This document shows, piece by piece, positions 16,529 to 24,501 of a stretch of DNA of 32,506 nucleotides (positions within the stretch are counted from its first letter, which is position 1; the number at the start of each line of letters is the position of its first letter). The stretch covers positions 1-32,506 of the forward strand of contig NZ_BATP01000009.1 of assembly GCF_000739615.1 (NCBI RefSeq), in the 5' to 3' direction. Origin of the DNA: Haloferula sp. BvORR071 (GTDB lineage: Bacteria > Verrucomicrobiota > Verrucomicrobiia > Verrucomicrobiales > Akkermansiaceae). Below the pieces are notes generated by a model, which was given only the letters and a program-made list of their open reading frames with translations, made no database searches and was not told the DNA's origin. The position numbers were made by a program, and so were the translations under genes.

Positions 16529-16558
16529 ATTATTTGCATGCAAATTTTGCCACTGCAA
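16529..16558 (-). promoter_or_regulatory. operon promoter with overlapping 14-bp palindromic operator
   Basis: On the minus strand a -35-like TTGCAG (16553-16558) and a good -10 AATAAT (16529-16534) are 18 bp apart. The -10 ends 6 bp before the ATG at 16522, so the transcript would be leaderless. A perfect palindrome, ATTTGCATGCAAAT (16532-16545), overlaps the -10 and spacer. The TTGC-N2-GCAA core resembles LacI-family operators, and the LacI gene is second in this operon. The palindrome is directly visible; its use by this regulator is inferred. Confidence 0.55.
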
Positions 16559-16622
16559 GTGTTTCTTGTCCTACCCTCACGGGGAATTGCACATCCCCTT
16601 TCCCTCCGCTTATCTGCACGCA

Positions 16623-17438
16623 ATGCGCTTCGCCATCTGCAACGAAACCTTTGGATCCATTCCCCTCGCCCAGGCCGCGCAGATCGCCGCCGATATCGGC
16701 TACCAGGGCCTGGAGATCGCCCCTTTCACCCTCGCCGATGACCTGCGGATCGTCAGCATTGCCGACGCCGAAGAGCTCGGCCGCCAAGTGGAAGACACCG
16801 GTCTGGAAGTCGTGGGGCTTCACTGGCTGCTGGCGAAGACCACCGGCTTCCACCTGACCACGCCGGATGAGGCGATCCGCCAAGCGACCATCGACCGGGC
16901 CCGCCACCTCGCTGACATTTGTCATGCGATGAAGGGCGAGATCATGGTTTGGGGCAGCCCTTTGCAGCGCTCGCTAGAGCCCGGTTGGAACTATGACGAC
17001 GCCTTCGCGCGCGCTGCCGAAATCCTGCGCGCCGCCGCAGAGCACTGCGGACCGCTCGGCGTCACCATCGCCATGGAGCCGTTGGGGCCCAGCGAAACGA
17101 ACTTCCTGACCTCTGCCGCCGAAACCATCCGCCTCTGCGAAGCCGTCGGCCACCCCTCCTGCAAGCTCCACCTCGACGTAAAGGCCATGAGCGCGGAGAG
17201 CAAGCCGATCGACGAGGTGATCCGCGAGAGCAAGGACTGGACCGTGCACTTCCACGCCAACGACCCCAATCTCCGCGGCCCCGGCATGGGTGAGGTGGTC
17301 TATGCGCCGATCGTCGAGGCGCTGCGGGAGACCGCCTACCAGGGCTGGGTCTCGGTGGAAGTCTTCGACTACACGCCTACGCCACTGGAGATCGCGGAGG
17401 AGAGCTACGCGAACCTGCTACGTTTCTTCGGCGCATGA
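16623..17438 (+). CDS. sugar phosphate isomerase/epimerase, ketose 3-epimerase-like
   Basis: This 271-residue TIM barrel resembles the tagatose/psicose 3-epimerase group. It starts with [20 protein letters not shown] (7-26) and has GLEIAPF, then GLHWLL (65-70). Metal ligands are at Glu152 (AMEPLGP), Asp185 (HLDVKAM), His211 (HFHAND) and Glu246 (SVEVFDY). The start is ATG 16623; the frame is open far upstream, but that part lies over the divergent gene and its promoter. It is transcribed away from the DapA-like operon from a shared 100-bp region. The role is probably epimerisation or isomerisation of a keto-sugar in the same pathway. Confidence 0.87.
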   Translation: MRFAICNETFGSIPLAQAAQIAADIGYQGLEIAPFTLADDLRIVSIADAEELGRQVEDTGLEVVGLHWLLAKTTGFHLTTPDEAIRQATIDRARHLADICHAMKGEIMVWGSPLQRSLEPGWNYDDAFARAAEILRAAAEHCGPLGVTIAMEPLGPSETNFLTSAAETIRLCEAVGHPSCKLHLDVKAMSAESKPIDEVIRESKDWTVHFHANDPNLRGPGMGEVVYAPIVEALRETAYQGWVSVEVFDYTPTPLEIAEESYANLLRFFGA

Positions 17439-17443
17439 GGCCA

Positions 17444-17469
17444 AAGTGGCGGCCTTGTTGCCGCCGCTT
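17444..17469. terminator. bidirectional hairpin between convergent genes
   Basis: Arms aagtggcggc and gccgccgctt (one mismatch) enclose a cttgtt loop, starting 5 bp after the epimerase stop and 17 bp before the end of the convergent transporter gene. Position and symmetry fit a shared terminator, although there is no long T tract. Confidence 0.55.
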
Positions 17470-17485
17470 GCCTCCCCTCGCCTAA

Positions 17486-18967
17486 TCAATCCTCTGGCAA
17501 GGGCTGCCCCTTGGTTTCCGGGAGGAAGGGCAACACGATCAGACCGAGCAGGAAGATCAGGCACATCCACGAAGCCGCGTCCCGGAAGGCGTCGATCTTC
17601 GCGATTGCGACGTTCCCGCCCTCAGCTGCGGCTTTTACCGCCGCCTTGTCAGCCAGGTTCTTGGCGAGATACGCGAGCGTCAGCGGTCCGGAGGCAGCAG
17701 CATAACGACCGACGTTGTAGCAGAAGGAAACGCCGGTTGCACGCAGGCGGGTCGGGAAGAGTTCCGGCAAATAGATCGAGAAACCCGCGAAGACCGAGAG
17801 GTGGAAGAAGCCCATCAAGGGCGCCATCCAAAGGATGTCCCACTGACCGTTGATCTTCCCAATCATCTGGAACACGAACACGGTCACGATCAGCGAGCCG
17901 ATGAAGGAGATGGCAAAGGCCTTCTTGCGGCCCAGCTGTTCGGTGATCTTCGTGAAGGCCAGCATGCCGATGAAGGCACCGCCATTGAAGCACAGCAGGT
18001 TAAGCGAACCCCACAATTGCTTGCCCTTGTTGATCGCTTCCGGGCTCGCCTTCTGAGCATTCAGGCCTTGGGCGATGATATCCCCCACCAGGTCGGTCGA
18101 GAAGACCCCGATGCCCCACAGACCGATGACGCCCGCGCAGGACAGCACCATGCCGAACAGGGCATGCCGACGCCAGGTGGAATGAGCGAAGAGGTCCTTG
18201 TAAGAGCCGGCCTTCTTGCCTTGAGCAGCGGCACGGTCACGCGCCTCGATCCAGGCCTGCGGCTCCTTCATCCGCAACTGGATAGTGGCGACCATGAAGG
18301 CAGGTAGCGCCCCGATCAGGAACAGCCACATCCAGTAGTTTGGTTTGCTACCAATTGCGGTAAGAGCAATCGCCAAACCGATCAGGCCGGCCGCGCAGTT
18401 ACCCACCGCCGAGAAAGACTGGAGCACGCCCAAGGCCCTTGGCCGCACTTGGCTTGGGACCGTGTCAGCCACCAAGGCCACCGCGAGACCGAAGACCCCG
18501 CCGACACCCAAGCCGGTAATGAAGCGAAAGATCGTGAAGTCCACGTAGTGGGCCGAGAGATCCTTGAACGCCGGGATCGAAGTCAGGTGCAGCGATTGTG
18601 AAATCGTCGGCAGGTCAGGGAAGCCCGCCAGAGCAGAAAGACCCGTCGCCAGGGAATATAGCAGGACCGTCACCGCCAGCATTTTGGCCCGGCCATAGCG
18701 GTCACCCAGCGAACCGAAAATCATCCCACCGGTCGCCCATCCGAGCACGAAGATCGCCGTGGCGATCCCGCCATAGTATTTCGCGTCCTGCCCCTTGTTG
18801 AGCAGTGCCACCATCGCCGGATTCCGGGCCAGATTGAAGAGTTGCTGGTCGAGGCAGTCGAAAAGCCAGGCAAGGGTTGCCACCACGAAGACGAGGCGCT
18901 GATAGGGGGCGAGCTGACTCCACCAGCCGGAGCCGCTAGAGGAGGATTTGTCGGACAAGTCTGCCAT
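17486..18967 (-). CDS. MFS transporter, sugar or organic acid
   Basis: This 493-residue protein has the 12-helix MFS pattern with long loops. Helix 1 contains FDCLDQQLFNLARNPAM, in the position of the D/Q motif of the acid:H+ symporter groups. GSLGDRYGRAKML gives the signature A after helix 2, and RFITGLGVGGVFGLAVAL is the helix 4 motif. EQLGRKKAF follows in the second half. Start is ATG 18967 (MADLSDKSS); an upstream in-frame TTG is unlikely. It is flanked by the sugar isomerase and oxidoreductase genes, so it probably imports the substrate of this locus. It is not closely similar to the NanT-like transporter at 5441. Confidence 0.86.
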   Translation of the reverse strand: MADLSDKSSSSGSGWWSQLAPYQRLVFVVATLAWLFDCLDQQLFNLARNPAMVALLNKGQDAKYYGGIATAIFVLGWATGGMIFGSLGDRYGRAKMLAVTVLLYSLATGLSALAGFPDLPTISQSLHLTSIPAFKDLSAHYVDFTIFRFITGLGVGGVFGLAVALVADTVPSQVRPRALGVLQSFSAVGNCAAGLIGLAIALTAIGSKPNYWMWLFLIGALPAFMVATIQLRMKEPQAWIEARDRAAAQGKKAGSYKDLFAHSTWRRHALFGMVLSCAGVIGLWGIGVFSTDLVGDIIAQGLNAQKASPEAINKGKQLWGSLNLLCFNGGAFIGMLAFTKITEQLGRKKAFAISFIGSLIVTVFVFQMIGKINGQWDILWMAPLMGFFHLSVFAGFSIYLPELFPTRLRATGVSFCYNVGRYAAASGPLTLAYLAKNLADKAAVKAAAEGGNVAIAKIDAFRDAASWMCLIFLLGLIVLPFLPETKGQPLPED

Positions 18968-19151
18968 CGGGTGAGTTTCTTGAGTTTCGCGAACTCCAGA
19001 GTGCCAGACGCGATCCGGCAAGCCTGAATGCCTCCACTACCCCGCTTGAGTAGGTTTTTTTACAGGGCGGCTGAGCTTTATAAAATCAGGGCTTCCCGCA
19101 ATGTTGTCATACAGGTAAGAGCGCGCCGCAGCGATGCGTATGCCAGCTCCC

Positions 19152-19178
19152 TTGACGCGTCTCGCGTCGCTGTATGAA
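19152..19178 (+). promoter_or_regulatory. possible promoter with overlapping inverted repeat
   Basis: The 302-bp divergent gap (18968-19269) holds no gene. Within it, TTGACG (19152-19157) and TATGAA (19173-19178) form a promoter-like pair, but with a short 15-bp spacer. The inverted repeat gacgcg-tct-cgcgtc (19154-19168) overlaps it and could be an operator or a hairpin. The short spacer keeps confidence low. The rest of the gap shows only an A/T-rich stretch at 19050-19090. Confidence 0.3.
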
Positions 19179-19269
19179 TGAATCGGCATGAGGATGAGAT
19201 CGCGCCTTCGACGCCCGCTTGAATCCCTCATTCGCCTATCCTGAAATCCTCTACCACTCCCACGAACCC

Positions 19270-20313
19270 ATGAAATTCGGAATCATCGGCGCCGGCATGA
19301 TCGGCCACTTCCACGCCAAGGCCATCACCGCCATGACCGGTGGCGAGCTCCACTCCGTCTTCGACCTGCGCGCTGAAGCTGCCGAGAAACTCGCCAGCGA
19401 ATACGGCGCGAAGGCCTATTCGGACATGGCTGCCTTCCTCGCCGATCCGGAGTTGGAGATCGTGACCATCGGCACGCCTTCCGGCTCGCACTTGGATCCG
19501 TCTCTCGCTGCGCTGAACGCCGGCAAGCACGTGATCTGTGAGAAGCCACTGGAAGTGACCGTCGAGCGGATCGACCAGCAGATGGCCGCCGCCAAGGCGA
19601 ATGGCAAGGTCATCGCGGCCGTGCTCAACCGCCGTTTCCACCCCGGCATGGATGCCTTCAAGAAGGCCGCCGATGAAGGCCGCTTCGGTAAGCTCACCTC
19701 CGCCTCCTGCTATGTGAAGTGGTATCGCGACCAGGCCTACTACGACTCCGCCGCATGGCGCGGCACTTGGGCGCTTGATGGTGGCGGCGCGCTGATGAAC
19801 CAATCGATCCACACCATCGATGCCCTGATCTACCTCGCCGGCCCGATCAAATCGGTGCAGGCGAATACCGCGTGCCTTGCCCACACCGACATCGAAGTGG
19901 AAGACATCGCCGTCGCGATCGTCGAGTTCGAGAACGGCGCGCGCGGTGTGATCGAGGGCTCCACCTGCACCTGGTCGAAGGACGGCCACCCAGCCCGGGT
20001 CCAACTCAGCGGCACCGAAGGTTCTGTCTTCCTCGCCGATGAGGCATTCGAGATCTGGGACTTCATGCACGAGAAGCCGGAAGATGCCGAAATCCGCTCG
20101 ACGCTCATGAAGGGTCAATCGGGCGGCCTGGGCGCCAATGACCCGAAGGCGATCAACTACTACCAGCACCAGCGCAACTTCGAGGAAGTGGTCAACGCCA
20201 TCAACGAAGGCCGCGAACCGACGGTCTCCGCCAGCGAGGCCCGCAAGCCGGTGGCGGTGATCCGCGCGATCTATGAGAGCGCACAAAACGGTGGCAAGCG
20301 CGTCGAACTCTGA
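19270..20313 (+). CDS. Gfo/Idh/MocA family oxidoreductase
   Basis: This 347-residue protein has the classic Rossmann fingerprint FGIIGAGMIGHFHA (3-16), the EKP motif CEKPLEV (90-96), and the active-site stretch GGGALMNQSIHTIDAL with His181. These are features of inositol/glucose-fructose dehydrogenase-like enzymes that oxidise a sugar or polyol with NAD(P). Start is ATG 19270 (MKFGIIG); an upstream in-frame TTG at 19219 is unlikely. It lies 15 bp before the TIM-barrel isomerase gene at 20329, so the two are co-transcribed, a pairing often seen in keto-sugar pathways. It differs from the other oxidoreductase at 12215, so two separate oxidations are possible. Confidence 0.92.
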   Translation: MKFGIIGAGMIGHFHAKAITAMTGGELHSVFDLRAEAAEKLASEYGAKAYSDMAAFLADPELEIVTIGTPSGSHLDPSLAALNAGKHVICEKPLEVTVERIDQQMAAAKANGKVIAAVLNRRFHPGMDAFKKAADEGRFGKLTSASCYVKWYRDQAYYDSAAWRGTWALDGGGALMNQSIHTIDALIYLAGPIKSVQANTACLAHTDIEVEDIAVAIVEFENGARGVIEGSTCTWSKDGHPARVQLSGTEGSVFLADEAFEIWDFMHEKPEDAEIRSTLMKGQSGGLGANDPKAINYYQHQRNFEEVVNAINEGREPTVSASEARKPVAVIRAIYESAQNGGKRVEL

Positions 20314-20328
20314 TCTCCTTCCTGCACG

Positions 20329-21207
20329 ATGTCCTCTGCCATGAAACTCACGGGCTTCGCCGACGAGGCGGGCCGCGACCTCGAGACCCAGATCCGCGCC
20401 ACCAAGGACCTCGGCTGGTCCGCCATTTCGTCCCGCATGGTCGATGGCGTGAACCTCCACGAGCTCCCGCAGGAGAAGTTCGATGCGGTGGCTGACCGCC
20501 TCGATGCGGAGGGTATCCATGTGCCGGAGTTCGGCTCGCTGATCGCGAACTGGGGCAAGAAGATCTCCAGCGACTTCGACGTCACGCTCGCGGAGATCGA
20601 CCGCGCCATCCCGCGCATGCAGCGGCTCGGCACGAAGCTGATCCGCGTGATGTCCTATGCCCAGGAGCCTTGGGGCGAGGACCAGCAGGAGCAGGAGCGC
20701 TTCCGCCGGCTGCGGGAGATCGTGAAGCGCTTCGACGATGCCGGGCTGATGGCGATCCACGAGAACTGCATGAACTGGGGCGGTTTCTCCGCAGTCCACA
20801 CCCTGCGGCTGATCGAGGAAGTGCCAGGCCTCAAGTTGGTCTTCGACACCGGCAATCCTCTCTTCCAGCGCGATCGTTCGAAGGGCGAGCCCTTCCCTTG
20901 GCAAGATCCTTGGGAGTTCTGGACCAAGGTCCGCGACCACGTCGTCCACATTCACATCAAGGACCTGATCAGTCCGGCCATCGATGGCGTGGAACCAGTC
21001 TACACGATGCCGGGAGAGGGCGATGCCAAGATCCCTGAGATTCTCGCCGATGCAAAGTCCCGCGGCTACGATGGCTGGATCGCCATCGAGCCGCACGTCG
21101 CCACGGTCTTCCACGTGAAGGACCAATCGCAGGTCGATTGGCAGCAGTGCTTCGATAGCTACGTGGAATATGGGAAGCGGATGGAGAAGATTATGGCGGG
21201 GCTGTAA
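20329..21207 (+). CDS. sugar phosphate isomerase/epimerase (xylose-isomerase-like TIM barrel)
   Basis: This 292-residue protein belongs to the same broad TIM-barrel family as the proteins at 13746 and 16623 but is a distinct branch. Metal ligands are Glu145 (AIHENCMNWGG), Asp173 (LVFDTGNP), His209 (HIHIKD) and Glu254 (AIEPHVA). GFADEAGRDLETQI near the start is typical of a group found beside Gfo/Idh/MocA dehydrogenases. Start is ATG 20329; ATG 20341 (MKLTGF) is an alternative and gives a cleaner N-terminus. The gene is the second of a two-gene unit with the oxidoreductase. Its substrate is unknown. Confidence 0.87.
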   Translation: MSSAMKLTGFADEAGRDLETQIRATKDLGWSAISSRMVDGVNLHELPQEKFDAVADRLDAEGIHVPEFGSLIANWGKKISSDFDVTLAEIDRAIPRMQRLGTKLIRVMSYAQEPWGEDQQEQERFRRLREIVKRFDDAGLMAIHENCMNWGGFSAVHTLRLIEEVPGLKLVFDTGNPLFQRDRSKGEPFPWQDPWEFWTKVRDHVVHIHIKDLISPAIDGVEPVYTMPGEGDAKIPEILADAKSRGYDGWIAIEPHVATVFHVKDQSQVDWQQCFDSYVEYGKRMEKIMAGL

Positions 21208-21224
21208 GTTGCAACTGCCTTGGC

Positions 21225-21314
21225 TAAGGAGCGGGGACCTTACTGTCCCCGGAGCGGTCCCTCGAAGCTGCTTCGCCCGAAAGGTGCCAGCGACAGTAAG
21301 GTCGCTGCTCCTTA
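21225..21314. repeat. long inverted repeat after the isomerase gene
   Basis: Two 23-bp arms (21225-21247 and 21292-21314) are reverse complements with two mismatches; the left arm begins taaggagcggggacc and the right arm ends gctgctcctta. The 44-bp loop contains smaller palindromic pieces. It starts 18 bp after the isomerase stop, so it may end that transcript, and is about the size of other REP-like elements in this window. Confidence 0.7.
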
Positions 21315-21359
21315 TGCCGATGCTGGCAGATTCCGACGAAGAGGAGTAGGTTCCGGGGC

Positions 21360-22109
21360 ATGACTCCACCGGACCTCGCGCAACGCCTTGCCGTCCGCGA
21401 GCGTCCACCCGGGCGGCCGGTCATGAAGCAGCGCTGGTCGCGCTTGCTCTTCCTGCACTGGCGCGTGGATCCCGACCTGCTGCGTCCGCTACTGCCGCCG
21501 GGTCTGCATCTCGATCTGCATGAGGGCGCGGCGTGGCTGGGGGTTGTGCCCTTTCGGATGGAACGGGTGCGCCCGGTCTTGTTGCCCGCCGTGCCCGGGC
21601 TTTCGTGGTTCCTGGAGCTGAATGTCCGGATCTATTGCCACGACGACCACGGGAGGCCCGGGGTCTGGTTCCTCTCGCTCGATTGCAACCAGCCGGTGGC
21701 GGTGGAGCTGGCGCGCAATCTCTTCCTGCTTCCCTATCAGCACGCACGGATGCGCTATGGAGGTGAGCTTGCCGCGACGCGCTATCATTGCATGCGGCAC
21801 GGTGAAGAAGCGGAGGCGGTGTATGAGTATGGTCCCGCCCCTTCAGCGGAGGTGCGCAACGCAGAGCCCGGTAGCCTGGAGTTCTTCTTGTTAGAGCGCT
21901 ACCTGCTCTTCTCGCAGGGGCGCGGAGGAAAGCTCTACAGCGGCCAGGTGAATCACACGCCCTATCCTTGGGTGCCCGCGGATTGCGGCAAGTGGTCCAC
22001 CTTGCCGGTGAAGTGGGACGGCTTGCCCGAGCCTCAGGGAGCGCCGGAGTCCGCGTTGTGGGTGGATCATGTGGATGTGCACATCTTTCCGCTGAGGCGG
22101 CTGGAATAG
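21360..22109 (+). CDS. DUF2071 (YqjF-like) family protein
   Basis: This 249-residue soluble protein matches the DUF2071/YqjF family, which has an acetoacetate-decarboxylase-like fold and no established activity. Typical features are FLHWRVDPDLLRPLLPPGL (31-49), a GAAWLGVVPFRME stretch, a FLELNVRIYC segment and a C-terminal half with LLERYLLFSQ and GQVNHTPYPW. The ATG begins right after a G-rich stretch. It stands alone between repeats and is followed by the convergent hpt. A second, different member of the family is at 24502. Confidence 0.83.
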   Translation: MTPPDLAQRLAVRERPPGRPVMKQRWSRLLFLHWRVDPDLLRPLLPPGLHLDLHEGAAWLGVVPFRMERVRPVLLPAVPGLSWFLELNVRIYCHDDHGRPGVWFLSLDCNQPVAVELARNLFLLPYQHARMRYGGELAATRYHCMRHGEEAEAVYEYGPAPSAEVRNAEPGSLEFFLLERYLLFSQGRGGKLYSGQVNHTPYPWVPADCGKWSTLPVKWDGLPEPQGAPESALWVDHVDVHIFPLRRLE

Positions 22110-22154
22110 AGAGTAGTAAGCAGTAGACTGGGACGCGCCCCCTTTTGGGAGCGA

Positions 22155-22288
22155 GGAGGCACCTGTCCCGCTGAAGCTACCGTTGCAGTAACGCAACATC
22201 TCGCGGTGAAATGGATAGCTCCGTGGCTTTGCTGCCGACCGTTAGAGCAGAACGCAGTCAGGGACCATTCTGCGGGGCAGGTGCCTCC
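22155..22288. repeat. 134-bp element bounded by 17-bp inverted repeats
   Basis: The arms ggaggcacctgtcccgc (22155-22171) and gcggggcaggtgcctcc (22272-22288) are reverse complements with one mismatch and enclose 100 bp. The element fills the 218-bp gap between convergent DUF2071 and hpt genes. No coding potential is seen in it. It may be a small non-autonomous palindromic element or a shared terminator. Confidence 0.65.
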
Positions 22289-22327
22289 GCGTTCCCTGGG
22301 AAGGACGTCCTCTTCGTCCGAGGCTCC

Positions 22328-22861
22328 CTACTGCGCCTCTGGCTTCAGCACGCCCACGTAGGGCAAGTTCCGGTAGCGTCCCTGATAGTCGAGGCCGTAG
22401 CCGACCACGAACTCGTCCGCGATGTAGAAGCCGACATAGTCCGCCTCCACCGCCGCGGCACGCTCCTTGTCCTTCGCCAGCAGCACCCCTGTCTTCACTT
22501 CGGTGGCACCTTCCTCATAGAGACGGTCCACCACTGCGCGCAGGGTCCGCCCGGTGTCCAGGATATCGTCCAACAGCAGGACCTTGCGGCCCTTGATGTC
22601 CGGAAGCTTGTGATCGAGGAAATTCACCGTGCCGCTGCTCTCCGTGCCACCGTGGTAGCTGGCCACATTGATGCACTCGATCTCCAGCATTCGCGGCACC
22701 CGGCGCAGCAGATCGGCGGCAAAGACCAGCGCCCCTTTCAGGAGCACCACCACCACCAGCACCTCGCCCGGGAAATCCTTGCGGACCTCCTTGGCCATCA
22801 CATCGAGCCGCTTCAGGATCACGGCTTCATCCACCAGCACGCGCTCGATGTCATTCTCCAT
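22328..22861 (-). CDS. hpt: hypoxanthine phosphoribosyltransferase
   Basis: This 177-residue cytoplasmic enzyme salvages hypoxanthine or guanine with PRPP to give IMP or GMP. The PRPP-binding motif VLLLDDILDTGRTL (94-107) is complete, and VLLKGALVFAADLLR (39-53) and the flexible-loop region SYHGGTESSG (68-77) match the family. YRNLPYVGVL near the end is also typical. Start is ATG 22861; a longer TTG-initiated version is open in frame but adds a non-conserved extension. It is transcribed after ftsB with a 55-bp gap, so they may be co-expressed. Confidence 0.95.
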   Translation of the reverse strand: MENDIERVLVDEAVILKRLDVMAKEVRKDFPGEVLVVVVLLKGALVFAADLLRRVPRMLEIECINVASYHGGTESSGTVNFLDHKLPDIKGRKVLLLDDILDTGRTLRAVVDRLYEEGATEVKTGVLLAKDKERAAAVEADYVGFYIADEFVVGYGLDYQGRYRNLPYVGVLKPEAQ

Positions 22862-22916
22862 GCGCGGAGAATTCCCCGATCCGCCGGGGCGATTCAAGCT
22901 CAAGCGGCAATCCGCC

Positions 22917-23291
22917 TTACTCCTCTTCGCGCTTGATCCGATAGATCTTCTCGCCCTGCTCCCGCAGGTTCAGGCGATCGCGGGCCTTGAGCTTGAGGAA
23001 CTCCGGATCGTCCTTCATGGCCTTGTGCTCGGTCTCCCGATATTCCAACTCGGCCTTGATCTTGGTCTCCTCCCTCAGGGTCCGCTGCAGTTTGTCCTCC
23101 ATCTCGGTCAGATGGCGCTTCTGCGGCAGCGCGGAGGCCACCACGGCCATCGCCAGAACCAGGGCCATCACCCCGAAAATGATCCGGTTGAAGGTACAGA
23201 TGACCCGCGTCTGGGCTTCCAGTCGCTTCAATTTCACACGGGAACTCTGCTTTTTCCGCGCTGCGGCCATCCGAAGCGGCTTTGTTAGCAT
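22917..23291 (-). CDS. ftsB: FtsB/DivIC-like septum formation initiator
   Basis: This 124-residue protein has a basic cytoplasmic N-terminus (AARKKQSSRVKLKRL), one transmembrane helix (about 37-55, IIFGVMALVLAMAVVASAL) and a heptad-rich periplasmic region (about 60-95, LTEMEDKLQRTLREETKIKA). It ends with the family-like ARDRLNLREQGEKIYRI. This is the layout of FtsB/DivIC, which joins FtsL and FtsQ in the divisome. ATG 23270 is an alternative start, seven residues shorter. It is divergent from mdh. The family call is strong in architecture; short coiled-coil proteins are hard to assign exactly. Confidence 0.83.
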   Translation of the reverse strand: MLTKPLRMAAARKKQSSRVKLKRLEAQTRVICTFNRIIFGVMALVLAMAVVASALPQKRHLTEMEDKLQRTLREETKIKAELEYRETEHKAMKDDPEFLKLKARDRLNLREQGEKIYRIKREEE

Positions 23292-23357
23292 TACTTAAGC
23301 AATACCGACAGCAAAAAAAATCAGCCCCCACGGACAACTCCGCACCATCGTCAACGG

Positions 23358-23386
23358 TTGACCGGAAGTGCACGCGAAGTTTACAC
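23358..23386 (+). promoter_or_regulatory. possible mdh promoter
   Basis: TTGACC (23358-23363) is five of six to the -35 consensus and is followed after 17 bp by a poor -10 (TTACAC, 23381-23386). It ends 28 bp before the mdh ATG. The poor -10 makes this a weak candidate. Confidence 0.25.
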
Positions 23387-23414
23387 CCGTGCCCCGCAGC
23401 ATCCGTTTGTCTCC

Positions 23415-24407
23415 ATGAAAGATCCCATCACCGTCTCCATCACCGGGGCCGCCGGCCAAATCGGCTACGCCCTGCTCTTCCGCATCGCTTCCGGCGCGCT
23501 CTTCGGTCCCGACCAACCGGTCAACCTGCGGCTGATCGAGATCGAGCCGGGCCTGAAGCCGCTCCAAGGAGTGGTCATGGAGCTGGATGACTGCGCCTTC
23601 CCGCTGCTGCGCGAGGTCGTCCCGACCGCCGACCTGAACGAAGGTTTCCGCGGCACCAACTGGGCCCTGCTCGTCGGTTCCGTGCCGCGCAAGGCCGGGA
23701 TGGAGCGTGGTGACCTGCTCGGCATCAACGGCAAGATTTTCACCGGCCAAGGCCAGGCGATCGCCAAGAACGCGGCAGCCGACGTCCGCACCCTGGTGGT
23801 CGGCAATCCCTGCAACACCAACGCCCTGATCTGCGCCGCGAATGCCGATGGCATCCCGAAGGACCGCTTCTTCGCGATGACCCGGCTGGACGAGAACCGC
23901 GCCAAGAGCCAGCTCGCCAAGAAGTCCGGCATCCACCACTCGCAGGTCACCAATCTCTGCATCTGGGGCAACCACTCGCCCACGATGTACCCGGACTTCA
24001 CCAATACCCTGATCGGCGGCAAGCCGGCCACCGAGGTGATCACGGACCGCGCCTGGCTAGAGGGCGAGTTCCTTACCACCGTCCAGAAGCGCGGTGCCGC
24101 CATCATTGAAGCCCGTGGCCTTTCCTCCGCCGCCTCTGCCGCCAATGCGGCGATCGACACCGTTGTCAGCCTGGTCAATCCGACCCCGGCTGGCGACTGG
24201 CACAGCGTGGCGGTTTACTCGGACGGCAGCTACTACGGCATGCCCGCCGGCATCATGACCTCCATGCCGATCCGCACGGTCACCAATGGCACTTGGGAAG
24301 TGGTGGAAGGCGTGCCGGTTAGCGAATTCAGCCAAGGCAAGATCGACATCACCGTGAAGGAGCTGCTCGAGGAGCGCGAATTCGTGAAGGATCTGATTCC
24401 GGCCTGA
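23415..24407 (+). CDS. mdh: malate dehydrogenase (NAD-dependent, type 2)
   Basis: This 330-residue enzyme of the TCA cycle oxidises malate to oxaloacetate. The NAD fingerprint TGAAGQIGYALLF (10-22) is intact. Substrate arginines are Arg92 and Arg98 in the loop GSVPRKAGMERGD, and Asn131 is in VGNPCNTNAL. The catalytic pair is Asp159 and His187 (MTRLDENRAK and WGNHSPTMYPD), with Arg162 binding substrate. VMELDDCAFPLL identifies the type 2 group, shared with cytosolic plant and animal forms. Start is ATG 23415, which fits the family length; the frame is open upstream to a TTG. A good terminator follows. Confidence 0.96.
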   Translation: MKDPITVSITGAAGQIGYALLFRIASGALFGPDQPVNLRLIEIEPGLKPLQGVVMELDDCAFPLLREVVPTADLNEGFRGTNWALLVGSVPRKAGMERGDLLGINGKIFTGQGQAIAKNAAADVRTLVVGNPCNTNALICAANADGIPKDRFFAMTRLDENRAKSQLAKKSGIHHSQVTNLCIWGNHSPTMYPDFTNTLIGGKPATEVITDRAWLEGEFLTTVQKRGAAIIEARGLSSAASAANAAIDTVVSLVNPTPAGDWHSVAVYSDGSYYGMPAGIMTSMPIRTVTNGTWEVVEGVPVSEFSQGKIDITVKELLEEREFVKDLIPA

Positions 24408-24455
24408 GCTTTTGAATAGGCAAACTCGGTTGAGTTAAAGTTATAAAAAAATCAT

Positions 24456-24492
24456 AGAAAGCCGCGGGACATCCTGCGGCTTTCTGCTTTTA
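24456..24492 (+). terminator. rho-independent terminator of mdh
   Basis: Perfect 10-bp arms agaaagccgc (24456-24465) and gcggctttct (24476-24485) enclose a 10-base loop and are followed by gctttta. It lies 49 bp after the mdh stop. The stem ends in A/T pairs, as expected for an intrinsic terminator. Confidence 0.85.
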
Positions 24493-24501
24493 TATTGCTC
24501 T

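Noticed and set aside
15653..16741. A 362-codon plus-strand frame opposite the DapA-like gene
   Set aside because: Antisense shadow of a gene with a recognisable fold; it also crosses the divergent promoter region.
19228..21408. A 726-codon open frame on the minus strand opposite the oxidoreductase and isomerase genes
   Set aside because: It lies antisense to two well-recognised genes; such long frames are expected in GC-rich coding DNA. The translated sequence is rich in His, Arg, Asp and Val and shows no family motif.
24491..24496. TATATT before the second DUF2071 gene as a -10 element
   Set aside because: No -35 lies at the right distance, and the sequence belongs to the T-rich tail of the mdh terminator.
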